Positions 30,251 through 38,142 of a stretch of 64,000 nt of DNA are shown here, piece after piece. Made by a program: the position numbers and the translations under genes. The notes under the pieces are model-generated. The model was not told where the DNA came from and made no database searches. It saw only the letters and a program-made list of their open reading frames with translations. How positions within the stretch are numbered: the first letter of the stretch is position 1; each line of letters opens with the position of its first letter. Origin of the DNA: Glycomyces harbinensis. GTDB taxonomy: Bacteria; Actinomycetota; Actinomycetes; Mycobacteriales; Micromonosporaceae. The stretch spans positions 310,001-374,000 of the forward strand of contig NZ_FNAD01000003.1 of NCBI RefSeq assembly GCF_900101745.1, given 5' to 3'.

Positions 30251-30256
30251 GCCATG

Positions 30257-30284
30257 AGATTACCTGCCGAGCGGCTAGCGTCAA
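30257..30284 (-). promoter_or_regulatory. Promoter of the aldo/keto reductase gene
   Basis: Minus strand: TTGACG, 16-base spacer, TAATCT, six bases, ATG. Confidence 0.65.
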
Positions 30285-30348
30285 CGAAACCAAGATCACA
30301 GGTGTGCACGTGACGACGGCCTTCCGCCGCGGGCGATCGAAGCCTCGA

Positions 30349-31428
30349 CTAGAGCGGCCCGTCGTCGATGGAGACGGCCGCCTCCAGGGTCCGCAGCGCC
30401 TCGGCCCGCTCGGCCCGGGCCGGCACCACCTCGTTGCCGTCCAGACCGAGCGCGCCCCACGAGTACCCGTCGGTGACCAGGAATCCGGCCGGGTGGACCT
30501 CGACGCGCTGGTAGCGCGGAGGTACGACGACCCGACCGGTCTTGTGCACCACCAGCACCCTCCCGCGCTGGCCGGCGACGGCGACGCCGTTGACGAATCC
30601 GGTCACCGTGCGCCCGTCGGTGGTCGGGGTCTCCATGGCGCCGTAGAGCATCGGGACGACGACGGTGCCGTTGCGGTCGATCGCGCCCCAGTCGGCCTGG
30701 CACACGGCGGCGACGCCGCCGCGGAAGTCCCCGGCCTGGCTGAACGCGGCCTGCACGACCGGGCGCCCGTCGGCGCCGAGGTACCCGAAGCGCCCGGTCT
30801 GCGGGTCCTGGAACCGGTCGGGCGCGGGGTGTCCGGCCCGCTCGGGCCAGCCGCGCGGCGGCGGCCCGAACCCGGCCTTGGCGGCGCGCTCCTCGATGAG
30901 CCCCAGGGCGGTCTCGACGATCTGCATGACGAACCCGTGCGGGTTCTGCTCGGAGGCGCGCTGGACGTGGATGAGCGATTCGGTGATGCGTCCCTGGGCG
31001 ATGCACGAGAGCCCGGCGTAGGCGCGGACGGCGCCGGTCAGGGTGCGGGGGAGCTCGCCGGCCTCGGCGAGGGCGAAGAGCTGGTCGGCCTCCTCGTAGC
31101 GGCCGCGCACGCGCAGGACCTGGCCGAGGCGGGCCCGCGCGGGGGCGAGGAGGAGGTCGGCGCCGACGGCCTCGGCGTACTTGACCGCGGCGGCGGCGTC
31201 CACTTCGGCCCCGTCGAAGTCGCCGAGGACGCGCAGGATGACCGCGCGCACGCCCAGCAGCCGGGACTGGTCGGCCTCGGCGGCGTGCCGGGCCAGGCGG
31301 AGCGTCGCCTCTTCGCGGATCTGCTGGAGGGCGACGGTGTCGGCGATCGCGTGACGCATGGTGGCGCGATCGAGTGGGCCGAGGGCGCGGAACAGCCCCG
31401 CCCGCAAGTCCGCCGCGACATCCACCAC
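30349..31428 (-). CDS. TPR-like and WG-repeat protein
   Basis: 359 aa. Residues about 1-185 are a helical TPR-like array (ADQSRLLGVRAVILRVLGDFDGAEVDAAAAVKYAEAVGADL; split text, Ala-rich pairs). The C-terminal half has WG-type repeats: FGYLGADGRPVVQAAFSQAGDF, WGAIDRNGTVVVPMLYG and WGALGLDGNEVVPAR. WG repeats probably form a beta-propeller-like binding surface. The start is GTG. There is no signal peptide or helix, so it is probably cytosolic. Function unknown; neighbours give no hint. Confidence 0.8.
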   Translation of the reverse strand: MVDVAADLRAGLFRALGPLDRATMRHAIADTVALQQIREEATLRLARHAAEADQSRLLGVRAVILRVLGDFDGAEVDAAAAVKYAEAVGADLLLAPARARLGQVLRVRGRYEEADQLFALAEAGELPRTLTGAVRAYAGLSCIAQGRITESLIHVQRASEQNPHGFVMQIVETALGLIEERAAKAGFGPPPRGWPERAGHPAPDRFQDPQTGRFGYLGADGRPVVQAAFSQAGDFRGGVAAVCQADWGAIDRNGTVVVPMLYGAMETPTTDGRTVTGFVNGVAVAGQRGRVLVVHKTGRVVVPPRYQRVEVHPAGFLVTDGYSWGALGLDGNEVVPARAERAEALRTLEAAVSIDDGPL

Positions 31429-31532
31429 GTTGACTACTTTCCGGGGTCAGAGAGGATTACGACAATTCGAGGGTAAGCCATTGGTGACCCGGAGGATACG
31501 GCAGAACGATCGCGGGCCTGACTCGTGAGAGA

Positions 31533-31559
31533 GCGGGCGGGGCGGGCGGCCCCGCCCGC
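31533..31559 (-). terminator. Terminator after the DUF3043 gene
   Basis: 11-bp stem GCGGGCGGGGC/GCCCCGCCCGC directly after the stop codon. Confidence 0.75.
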
Positions 31560-32228
31560 CTACTTGACGACCTTGCCGAGGTCGTCTTCCTTCGCCTTGT
31601 AGCTCATGCGGGCGCGCGGGTTGCGCATCGAGCGGGGCATGATGCTCCGCTGGATCGCGTACCAGTACAGGCCGCCCTTGCGCTGCTCAGTGCGCGGGAA
31701 GCGCGCGAAGACCAGCCGCTTGACGCGCCGCGTGAGGCAGATCGACTCGACGACGATGACCGCGGTGAGGACCAGCAGCGCGATGAACAGGTAGCTCTGG
31801 AGCTGGACCGAGCCGGAGGTGGAGAAGATGAGGATCGCGAACGCGCCGAACATGTAGTACTGGCCGATCGACCAGCGGGAGTCCACGATGTCGCGCACGA
31901 GCAGTCGCTCGGGCCCGCGGTCGCGCGCGAGGTGGTACTTGTCGAAGAGCGGGTCGCCCTTCCACTGGCCTTCGGCGATCCGGGCGCGCTCGGCGCGGAC
32001 GTCCTCCTTGGCCTGGCGCTTCTGCTCCTTGGTCAGCGGTCCGGACTTCTTGACCGCTTCCCGCTTCTCCTTGTTCGACAGGGGCGGGTTGACCGGAGGC
32101 CTCGCCTTGGACTGGTTGGGCCGCTTGGGAGTGGCCTTCCCCTTCTTGTCGGTCGCGGCGACGGGCTTGGGCTCCACCGTGCCATTCGGTTCTGTGGCAG
32201 GGGCTGCCTGGGCGGACTTCTTCGCCAC
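31560..32228 (-). CDS. DUF3043 membrane protein
   Basis: 222 aa, orthologous in pattern to M. tuberculosis Rv2206. The N-terminal third is Lys/Pro-rich and disordered (ATPKRPNQSKARPP), followed by a charged helix, RDIVDSRWSIGQYYM and two membrane helices (about 128-145 and 150-170). The C-terminus is basic and cytoplasmic. Function unknown. It starts 51 bases after the murA stop on the same strand and is probably co-transcribed with it. Confidence 0.85.
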   Translation of the reverse strand: MAKKSAQAAPATEPNGTVEPKPVAATDKKGKATPKRPNQSKARPPVNPPLSNKEKREAVKKSGPLTKEQKRQAKEDVRAERARIAEGQWKGDPLFDKYHLARDRGPERLLVRDIVDSRWSIGQYYMFGAFAILIFSTSGSVQLQSYLFIALLVLTAVIVVESICLTRRVKRLVFARFPRTEQRKGGLYWYAIQRSIMPRSMRNPRARMSYKAKEDDLGKVVK

Positions 32229-32279
32229 GGACGATCGGCCTTCCTCAACTCGCTACGGTCTGCTGTCCTCCAAGCATAC

Positions 32280-33656
32280 CTACGCGATCTTCGTGCTCGG
32301 CCGCTCGATCTTGGCACCGAGCCCGAGGAGCTTCGCCTCGAAGTTCTCGTACCCGCGCGTGATGTACCGGTCGACGCCGTAGACGCGCGAGGTGCCCTCG
32401 GCGGCCATGGCGGCGATGAGGTGGCTGAACCCGGCCCGCAGGTCGGGGATCTGGAGGTCGGCGGCGTGCAGCTTCGAGGGCCCGGCGATGACGGCCGAGT
32501 GCAGGAAGTTGCGCCGGCCCCAGCGGCACGGCGTGCCCCCGAGGCAGTCCGAGTACAGCTCGATGTTGGCGCCCATGCGGCGCAGCTCGGAGGTGTAGCC
32601 GAAGCGGTTCTCGTACACCGTCTCGTGCATGATCGACAGGCCGTCGGCCTGCGTCAGCGCCACCACGAGCGGCTGCTGCCAGTCGGTCATGAGGCCCGGG
32701 TGGACGTCGGTCTCGATCGCGACGGGCTTGAGCGCGGTGCCCGGGTGCCAGAAGCGGATGCCGCCCTCGGTCGGGTCGTCGTCGACCTCGTAGGCCCCGC
32801 CGATGGAGCGGAACACGTTGAGGAAGGTCATCATGTCGGTCTGCTGGGCGCCGCGCACGAACACGCTGCCCTCGGTCGCCAGCGCCGCCGAGGCCCACGA
32901 CGCGGCCTCGATGCGGTCGGGCAGCGCCCGGTGCCGGTAGCCCTTGAGCTCGTCCACGCCCACGATCTCGATCACGCGGTTGGTGTGGACCTTGATGATC
33001 GCGCCCATCTTCTGCAGGATGCAGATGAGGTCGATGATCTCCGGTTCGATGGCGGCGTTGCGCAGCTCGGTGGTGCCCTTGGCCATGACGGCGGTGAGCA
33101 GGACCTGCTCGGTCGCGCCGACCGAGGGGAACTCGAGCTCGTAGCGGATGCCGTGGAGGCCGTTGGGCGCCGAGAGGTGCGTGCCGTCGGCGTCCTTGTC
33201 GACGACCGCTCCGAACTTGCGGAGCGCGTCGAGGTGGAAGTCGATGGGGCGGCCGCCGATGTTGCATCCGCCGAGGTCGGGGATGAAGGCGCGGCCGAGG
33301 CGGTGCAGCAGCGGGCCGCACAGCAGGATCGGGATGCGGCTGGTCCCGGCGTGGACGTTGATCTCCTCGACGCCGGCGGACTCCACCGAGGTCGGGTCCA
33401 TGTAGAGGGTGTCCCCGTCGAGCTCGACGTCGACGCCGTGCACGCGCAGGAGGCCGGTGACGACCTCCACGTCGCGGATGGCGGGGACGGAGCGCAGGAC
33501 CGACGGGGAGGTGCCGAGCAGTGCCGCCACCATCGCCTTGGAGACGAGGTTCTTCGCGCCGCGGACGGTGACCTCGCCTTCGAGGGGGGTGCCGCCGTGG
33601 ATGATCAGCACGTCGTCAGAGGTGCCGGTTTCGGGGGTGGCGTCGGTGCTGCTCAA
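32280..33656 (-). CDS. murA: UDP-N-acetylglucosamine 1-carboxyvinyltransferase
   Basis: 458-aa MurA, first committed enzyme of peptidoglycan precursor synthesis; it adds enolpyruvate to UDP-GlcNAc. The text follows the actinobacterial type (GGTPLEGEVTVRGAKNLVSKAMVAALL in two blocks; HAGTSRIPILLCGPLLHRLG; FHLDALRKFGA). The active-site loop reads LGGCNIGGRPIDFH, so the cysteine targeted by fosfomycin is present. I start at TTG 33656 because AGGAGA lies 4-5 bases upstream and homologues begin about 15 residues before LIIHGGTPL; the longer frame upstream does not look coding. Confidence 0.94.
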   Translation of the reverse strand: MSSTDATPETGTSDDVLIIHGGTPLEGEVTVRGAKNLVSKAMVAALLGTSPSVLRSVPAIRDVEVVTGLLRVHGVDVELDGDTLYMDPTSVESAGVEEINVHAGTSRIPILLCGPLLHRLGRAFIPDLGGCNIGGRPIDFHLDALRKFGAVVDKDADGTHLSAPNGLHGIRYELEFPSVGATEQVLLTAVMAKGTTELRNAAIEPEIIDLICILQKMGAIIKVHTNRVIEIVGVDELKGYRHRALPDRIEAASWASAALATEGSVFVRGAQQTDMMTFLNVFRSIGGAYEVDDDPTEGGIRFWHPGTALKPVAIETDVHPGLMTDWQQPLVVALTQADGLSIMHETVYENRFGYTSELRRMGANIELYSDCLGGTPCRWGRRNFLHSAVIAGPSKLHAADLQIPDLRAGFSHLIAAMAAEGTSRVYGVDRYITRGYENFEAKLLGLGAKIERPSTKIA

Positions 33657-33911
33657 CAGGTCTCCTCGATGGGTGGAGTTCTGGGACTGAAGCCGGGAAC
33701 TTCGAGCGGAACGCGCGGTGTCCGGCCGGGGCCGCACAGGGCGTGAATTCGCTCGGCGGACCAACGATAACGGAATAGCCACAAGGAATACGCCCAGGTA
33801 GCGACATAACCCACGGTGATCATGCGCACCTGAACAGGTCGCAACGCACCGTGGTGCCAATGCGTGGAGTGCGCCGTCCGCCGGCCGCGGCGCGTCCCAC
33901 AGGGAACACGC

Positions 33912-33932
33912 CGCAACCGGCGGTGGCGGTTG
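33912..33932 (-). terminator. Possible terminator after nadA
   Basis: Stem GCAACCG/CGGTTGC with a 7-base loop, 14 bases beyond the nadA stop. Weak. The rest of the 289-base gap to murA shows no gene. Confidence 0.4.
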
Positions 33933-33945
33933 CACTACGGCGCCG

Positions 33946-35112
33946 TCAGGGAAGTGCGAGCATCCGGTCGAGGGCCTCGCGCGCGTACGCGGCGGTCGCC
34001 GCGTCCACGGTGATCGTGTTCGGGACCCGCCCGGCCACCAGCTCCTCGAGCGCCCACACCAGGTGCGGCAGGTCGATCCGGTTCATCGTCGAGCAGTAGC
34101 AGACCGTCTTGTCCAGGAACGAGATCTTCTTGTCCGGGAAGCGGTTCGCCAGGCGCCGCACCAGGTTCAGCTCGGTGCCCACGGCCCACGAGGAGCCGGC
34201 CGGAGCCGCCTCCAGCTGCCTGATGATGTACTCGGTCGAGCCCACGTAGTCGGCCGCGGCGACCACCTCGTGCTTGCACTCGGGGTGGACCATGATGTTG
34301 ACCTCGGGGTCGACGCGCCGCATCTCCTCGACGCATTCGAGCGTGAAGCGCCCGTGGACCGAGCAGTGGCCCTTCCACAGGATGATCTTCGCGTTCCGCA
34401 GCTCCTCGTCGGTGAGGCCGCCGTTCGGCTTGTGCGGGTTGTAGAGCACGCAGTCCTCGAGCGAGTAGCCCAGCTCGCGGACCATGGTGTTGCGGCCCAG
34501 GTGCTGGTCGGGCAGGAACAGGACCTTCTCGCCCTGGTCGTAGGCCCACCGCAGCGCCCGCTCGGCGTTCGAGGAGGTGCACACGATGCCGCCCTCGCGC
34601 CCGACGAAGCCCTTGATCGCGGCCGTCGAGTTCATGTACGTGACCGGGACCGTCACGTCGGCGATCCCGACGCGCTGGAGGTCCTCCCAGCACTGCTCGA
34701 CCTGCGAGGCCGTGGCCATGTCGGCCATGGAGCAGCCCGCGGCCAGGTCCGGCAGGATCACCTGCTGGTGGGGGCCGGTGAGGATGTCGGCGCTCTCGGC
34801 CATGAAGTGCACGCCGCAGAAGAGGATGTACTCCGCGTCGGGGCGCGCCGCGGCCTGCTGGGCGAGCTTGAACGAGTCGCCGGTGACGTCGGCGAACTGG
34901 ATCACCTCGTCGCGCTGGTAGTGGTGCCCGAGGATGAACACGTTGCCGCCCAAGGCCTCCTTGGCGGCGCGGGCGCGCTCGACCAGGTCGGGGTCGGAGG
35001 GCGCGGGCAGCTCGCCGGGACAGTCGACGCCGCGTTCGGAGCCCGCGTCGGTGCCGCGCCCGAGGAGCAGCAGAGCGGTCTGGGTGCTACCAGGTTCATT
35101 GAAGCCCGTCAT
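33946..35112 (-). CDS. nadA: Quinolinate synthase
   Basis: 388-aa NadA; condenses iminoaspartate with dihydroxyacetone phosphate to quinolinate for NAD synthesis. The three [4Fe-4S] ligands are in ILFCGVHFMAESADIL, WKGHCSVHGRF and DKTVCYCSTMNRI. GHHYQRDEVIQFADVTGDSF and HPECKHEVV are also typical. The in-frame ORF extends upstream, but ATG 35112 follows a TAGGAT box by 7 bases, so I take that start and a leaderless mRNA. nadB and nadC are not next to it here, unlike in many actinobacteria. Confidence 0.94.
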   Translation of the reverse strand: MTGFNEPGSTQTALLLLGRGTDAGSERGVDCPGELPAPSDPDLVERARAAKEALGGNVFILGHHYQRDEVIQFADVTGDSFKLAQQAAARPDAEYILFCGVHFMAESADILTGPHQQVILPDLAAGCSMADMATASQVEQCWEDLQRVGIADVTVPVTYMNSTAAIKGFVGREGGIVCTSSNAERALRWAYDQGEKVLFLPDQHLGRNTMVRELGYSLEDCVLYNPHKPNGGLTDEELRNAKIILWKGHCSVHGRFTLECVEEMRRVDPEVNIMVHPECKHEVVAAADYVGSTEYIIRQLEAAPAGSSWAVGTELNLVRRLANRFPDKKISFLDKTVCYCSTMNRIDLPHLVWALEELVAGRVPNTITVDAATAAYAREALDRMLALP

Positions 35113-35119
35113 ACGCGCC

Positions 35120-35125
35120 ATCCTA
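35120..35125 (-). promoter_or_regulatory. -10 box for leaderless nadA
   Basis: Minus strand TAGGAT, then seven bases, then ATG. Confidence 0.6.
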
Positions 35126-35296
35126 ATCCGTTCCGAGCCCTCCTCAGACCCGAGAAATCCGCCATGCGGACACCCGCCGCGCCGTCCCCCGCCCCCGAAA
35201 CCCGAACCGATCTCGACGTCACACCTGCCAGGCACGCTTGTGAACGGGGGCGACTCCATTCCGGCAAGCGATTACCTCCCTTCTGCGGCCATCCTC

Positions 35297-35302
35297 TACC
35301 CT
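35297..35302 (+). promoter_or_regulatory. -10 box for leaderless glycerate kinase gene
   Basis: TACCCT, six bases (CTAGGT), then GTG 35309. Confidence 0.55.
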
Positions 35303-35308
35303 CTAGGT

Positions 35309-36412
35309 GTGCGCATCCTCATAGCTCCCGACAAGTTCGCCGGAACCATGAGCGCCGGCGAAGCCGCCGACGCCGTAGCCGCAGGCTGGCTGCGCGCCCG
35401 CCCCGGCGACACCATCGCGACGCTCCCGCTCGCCGACGGCGGCCCCGGCTTCGTCGAAGTCCTCGCCCGCGCCAAGCCCGCGGCGCAGCTGCGCACGGTC
35501 GACGTCGTCGACCCGCTCGGGCGCCCCGTCAAGGCCGACTACCTCCTCGACGGCGACACCGCCTACATCGAGTCCGCCGCCGCCTGCGGCCTCCACCTCC
35601 TCGCCCCCGAGGAGCGCGACCCCGTCCGCACCACCAGCTACGGCGTCGGCCTCCTCATCGGGCACGCCGTTGAGAGCGGCGCCCGCCGCGTCGTCATCGG
35701 CCTGGGCGGCTCCTCCACCAACGACGCCGGCGCCGGCATGCTCACCGCCCTCGGCTGCGTCTTCCGCGACATCGCCGGCGAACCCGTCCCCTACGGCGGC
35801 GGCGGCCTCACCTCGGTCCACACCGTCGAAGGCCAGCCCCGCACCCGCGGCGTCATCTTCACCGCCGCCACCGACGTCGACTCCCCGCTGCTGGGCCCCC
35901 ACGGCGCCAGCCACGTCTTCGGCCCCCAGAAGGGCGCCGACCCCCGCACCGTCGAGCACCTCGAACGGGCCGTCGGCCACTTCGCCCGCACCCTCGAAGA
36001 CGCCCTCGGCCTCCACGGCGCGGCCGACAACCCCGGCGCCGGCGCCGCCGGCGGCCTCGGCTTCGCGCTCTTCCTCCTCGGCGGCCACCGCGAATCCGGC
36101 GCCCGCCTCACCTGCGAGGCCGTCGGCCTCGACGCCGAGATCGCCGAAGCCGACCTCGTCATCTCCGGCGAGGGCTCCTTCGACGCCCAGAGCCTGCGCG
36201 GCAAGCTCGCCGCCGAGGTCGCCTCCGGCGCCGCGGCCCACGGCAGGCCGTGCATCGTCATGGCCGGCCGCTCCGAGCTCGCCTCCCACCCCGACCTCGC
36301 CGGTGTCTACTCCGTCACCGAACTGGTCGGCAGCGCCGAGGCCGCCATGGCCGCGCCCGTCGAAGGTTTGAGCGCGCTGGCGGAGAAGGTGGCGAAGGAG
36401 TGGCATGAGTAG
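35309..36412 (+). CDS. Glycerate kinase (GarK/GlxK family)
   Basis: 367 aa; phosphorylates D-glycerate. The family N-terminus MRILIAPDKFAGTMSAGEAADAV is present (read in two halves), then PLADGGPGFVEVL, GLGGSSTNDAGAGML and FVISGEGSFD-type text in DLVISGEGSFDAQSLRGK. Length is normal. In M. tuberculosis the homologue Rv2205c also lies next to the HesB/ErpA gene, as here. No RBS; the -10 box sits 6 bases before the GTG. Confidence 0.92.
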   Translation: MRILIAPDKFAGTMSAGEAADAVAAGWLRARPGDTIATLPLADGGPGFVEVLARAKPAAQLRTVDVVDPLGRPVKADYLLDGDTAYIESAAACGLHLLAPEERDPVRTTSYGVGLLIGHAVESGARRVVIGLGGSSTNDAGAGMLTALGCVFRDIAGEPVPYGGGGLTSVHTVEGQPRTRGVIFTAATDVDSPLLGPHGASHVFGPQKGADPRTVEHLERAVGHFARTLEDALGLHGAADNPGAGAAGGLGFALFLLGGHRESGARLTCEAVGLDAEIAEADLVISGEGSFDAQSLRGKLAAEVASGAAAHGRPCIVMAGRSELASHPDLAGVYSVTELVGSAEAAMAAPVEGLSALAEKVAKEWHE

Positions 36413-36552
36413 CTACCGTCGGACATCGGACCGGATCGTGCGGCACGCCCCCTGGGGCCTGAGCTCGGACCGTGTCCCAGATGACGACCGGACCGTGTTT
36501 TAGATCCCGATCGCAAGCGACCGGGAATAGCTACGCACATGATCCGGTTGGG

Positions 36553-36558
36553 TACTGT
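36553..36558 (+). promoter_or_regulatory. Candidate -10 box for erpA
   Basis: TACTGT about 58 bases before the GTG start; extended-type context (GGG before it). A small stem GGGTC/GACCC follows in the 5' leader. Confidence 0.4.
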
Positions 36559-36615
36559 TGACGGGTCGAAGAGACCCGGTCGACCTGGATCTCGCATTTA
36601 TCAGAGGAGTTGCTA

Positions 36616-36984
36616 GTGAGCGCCACTCAGCAGACCGAGGACGTCAAGGACACCGCCAAAGTCGGCGTCGTGCTCACGGACGCTGCGGCCGTCAAGGTCA
36701 AAGCCCTGATCGAGCAGGAAGGCGAGGAAGGCCTCCGCCTGCGCGTCGAGGTCAGCCCCGGCGGCTGCTCCGGCCTGCGGTACGGCCTGTACTTCGACAC
36801 CGACGTGCGCGACGGCGACGTCGTCCAGGACTACGAGGGCTTCGGCGTCGTGGTCGACAAGATGAGCGTCCCCTACCTCATCGGCGCCAACATCGACTTC
36901 GCCGACCGCATCGACGCCCAGGGCTTCACCATCGACAACCCGAACGCCCAGGGCAGCTGCGCCTGCGGCGACTCGTTCCACTAG
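36616..36984 (+). CDS. erpA: ErpA/HesB A-type iron-sulfur carrier
   Basis: 122-aa A-type carrier that passes Fe-S clusters to target enzymes such as those made by nadA or miaB in this window (general inference). The three conserved cysteines are in GGCSGLRYGLYFD and the C-terminal SCACGDSFH. The N-terminus has a polar extension of about 20 residues. GAGGAG lies 6 bases before GTG 36616; a TTG at 36610 is too close to it. Confidence 0.93.
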   Translation: MSATQQTEDVKDTAKVGVVLTDAAAVKVKALIEQEGEEGLRLRVEVSPGGCSGLRYGLYFDTDVRDGDVVQDYEGFGVVVDKMSVPYLIGANIDFADRIDAQGFTIDNPNAQGSCACGDSFH

Positions 36985-37229
36985 GTCCGTCCACGCGGGC
37001 CCACCGGGTTCGCGAACGACCTGCGCCGACCCGGCCGGGCGGCCCGCCGTGGCTGCCCTGCCGGGTCGAGTCATGCCCGGGAATGTCCGTTCGTGCTAGG
37101 GTTACCGCTCGCCCGGCTCCCACCGCCGGGCCGATCCCGACTTCCGCAGCGCATCGCTGCTTCATTGCGGGCCAACGGCGATCGCCGTTCCCGATCCATC
37201 ACGTCCCCGACTGAACGAGGACCTTTGCT

Positions 37230-37934
37230 GTGGCACTTGTAGTGCAAGGCATGAAGACCGCCGTCACCGGCACCACCGCCGACCTCGTCGGCCACGGCCT
37301 CGGCCGCCTCGGCCAGGCCCCGGTGGTGATCGACGGCGACGAGCTCGACCTCATCGAGATCATGGAGCGCGGCGGCACCCTCGGTCTGATCCACATCGGT
37401 CCCGGCGAGGCGAAGGCCATGCACGCCTACGCCGACCAGTGCCGCGACCTCGGCCTCGAGTTCAGTGCCGACCCCGGCGACCTGGAGGGCGAGGAGGCCG
37501 TCGAGTTCTTCACCGGGGCGAAGTTCCTCGTCACCAGCCAGGACCGGTACCAGCTGCTCCAGGCCACCACGGGCCTGAGCGACGACGAGATCCTCGAACG
37601 GGTCCGCGTCCGCGTGACCACTTTGGACCAGGACGGCGTCGAGATCGCCGGCCACGACATGGACCGCGTCCGGGTGCCCTTCGCGCGCGCCCGTGAGATC
37701 ATCGACCCCGCCGGCGGCGGCGAGGCCTTCACCGCCGGTCTCCTGGCCGGACTCGGGTGGGGCATGAGCCTGCGCCGCGCCGCCGAGGTCGGCAGCCAGC
37801 TGACCGCGTTGGCGCTGGAGACGGTCGGCCCGCAGGGGTACGCGGTCAACCAGGTCGAGTTCGTGCACCGGCTGGAGCAGTCCTACGGCCCCGCCGCGGC
37901 GGCCGAGGCCTCCGCGTACCTGCTGCCCGATTGA
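37230..37934 (+). CDS. Shortened adenosine-kinase-like (PfkB/ribokinase family) protein, probably inactive
   Basis: 234 aa, against about 324 for actinobacterial adenosine kinase (AdoK, Rv2202c). Residues about 8-17 (MKTAVTGTTA) match the AdoK start, and from about residue 50 the remainder aligns through to the C-terminus (CRDLGLEFSADPG; RVTTLDQDGVEI; AGLLAGLGWGMSLRRAAEVGS). About 90 residues between these blocks, holding the lid and much of the nucleoside pocket, are missing. The anion-hole motif DPTGVGDAF reads DPAGGGEAF, so the catalytic Asp is Glu165. The reading frame is clean, so this is not simple decay. GAGGAC precedes the GTG; ATG 37251 is the alternative start. Same genomic place as adoK beside erpA. 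Confidence 0.8.
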   Translation: MALVVQGMKTAVTGTTADLVGHGLGRLGQAPVVIDGDELDLIEIMERGGTLGLIHIGPGEAKAMHAYADQCRDLGLEFSADPGDLEGEEAVEFFTGAKFLVTSQDRYQLLQATTGLSDDEILERVRVRVTTLDQDGVEIAGHDMDRVRVPFARAREIIDPAGGGEAFTAGLLAGLGWGMSLRRAAEVGSQLTALALETVGPQGYAVNQVEFVHRLEQSYGPAAAAEASAYLLPD

Positions 37935-38142
37935 ACCCGCTGACGGGCTTGACCCGTAATGGAAATCCTTGTCCCACATTCTGGTCTTACGACGGCAATA
38001 CCGCCGAAATATTCGTCCGCGAAGGTCTCCGCTTACCGTCCGACAGGTAACGATTTCACAACGCACTCTTTCTTTTAGCTGTGTTGTGCGACATGGTGTG
38101 AGTCATCCCACGACCCACTCACTCACACCCTGGAGCGTCCCA

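Noticed and set aside
37935-38142. Extra coding start for the binding-protein frame at 37969
   Set aside because: The frame is open, but the translated text is not signal-peptide-like, and GTG 38143 has a good RBS and gives a normal lipoprotein signal.
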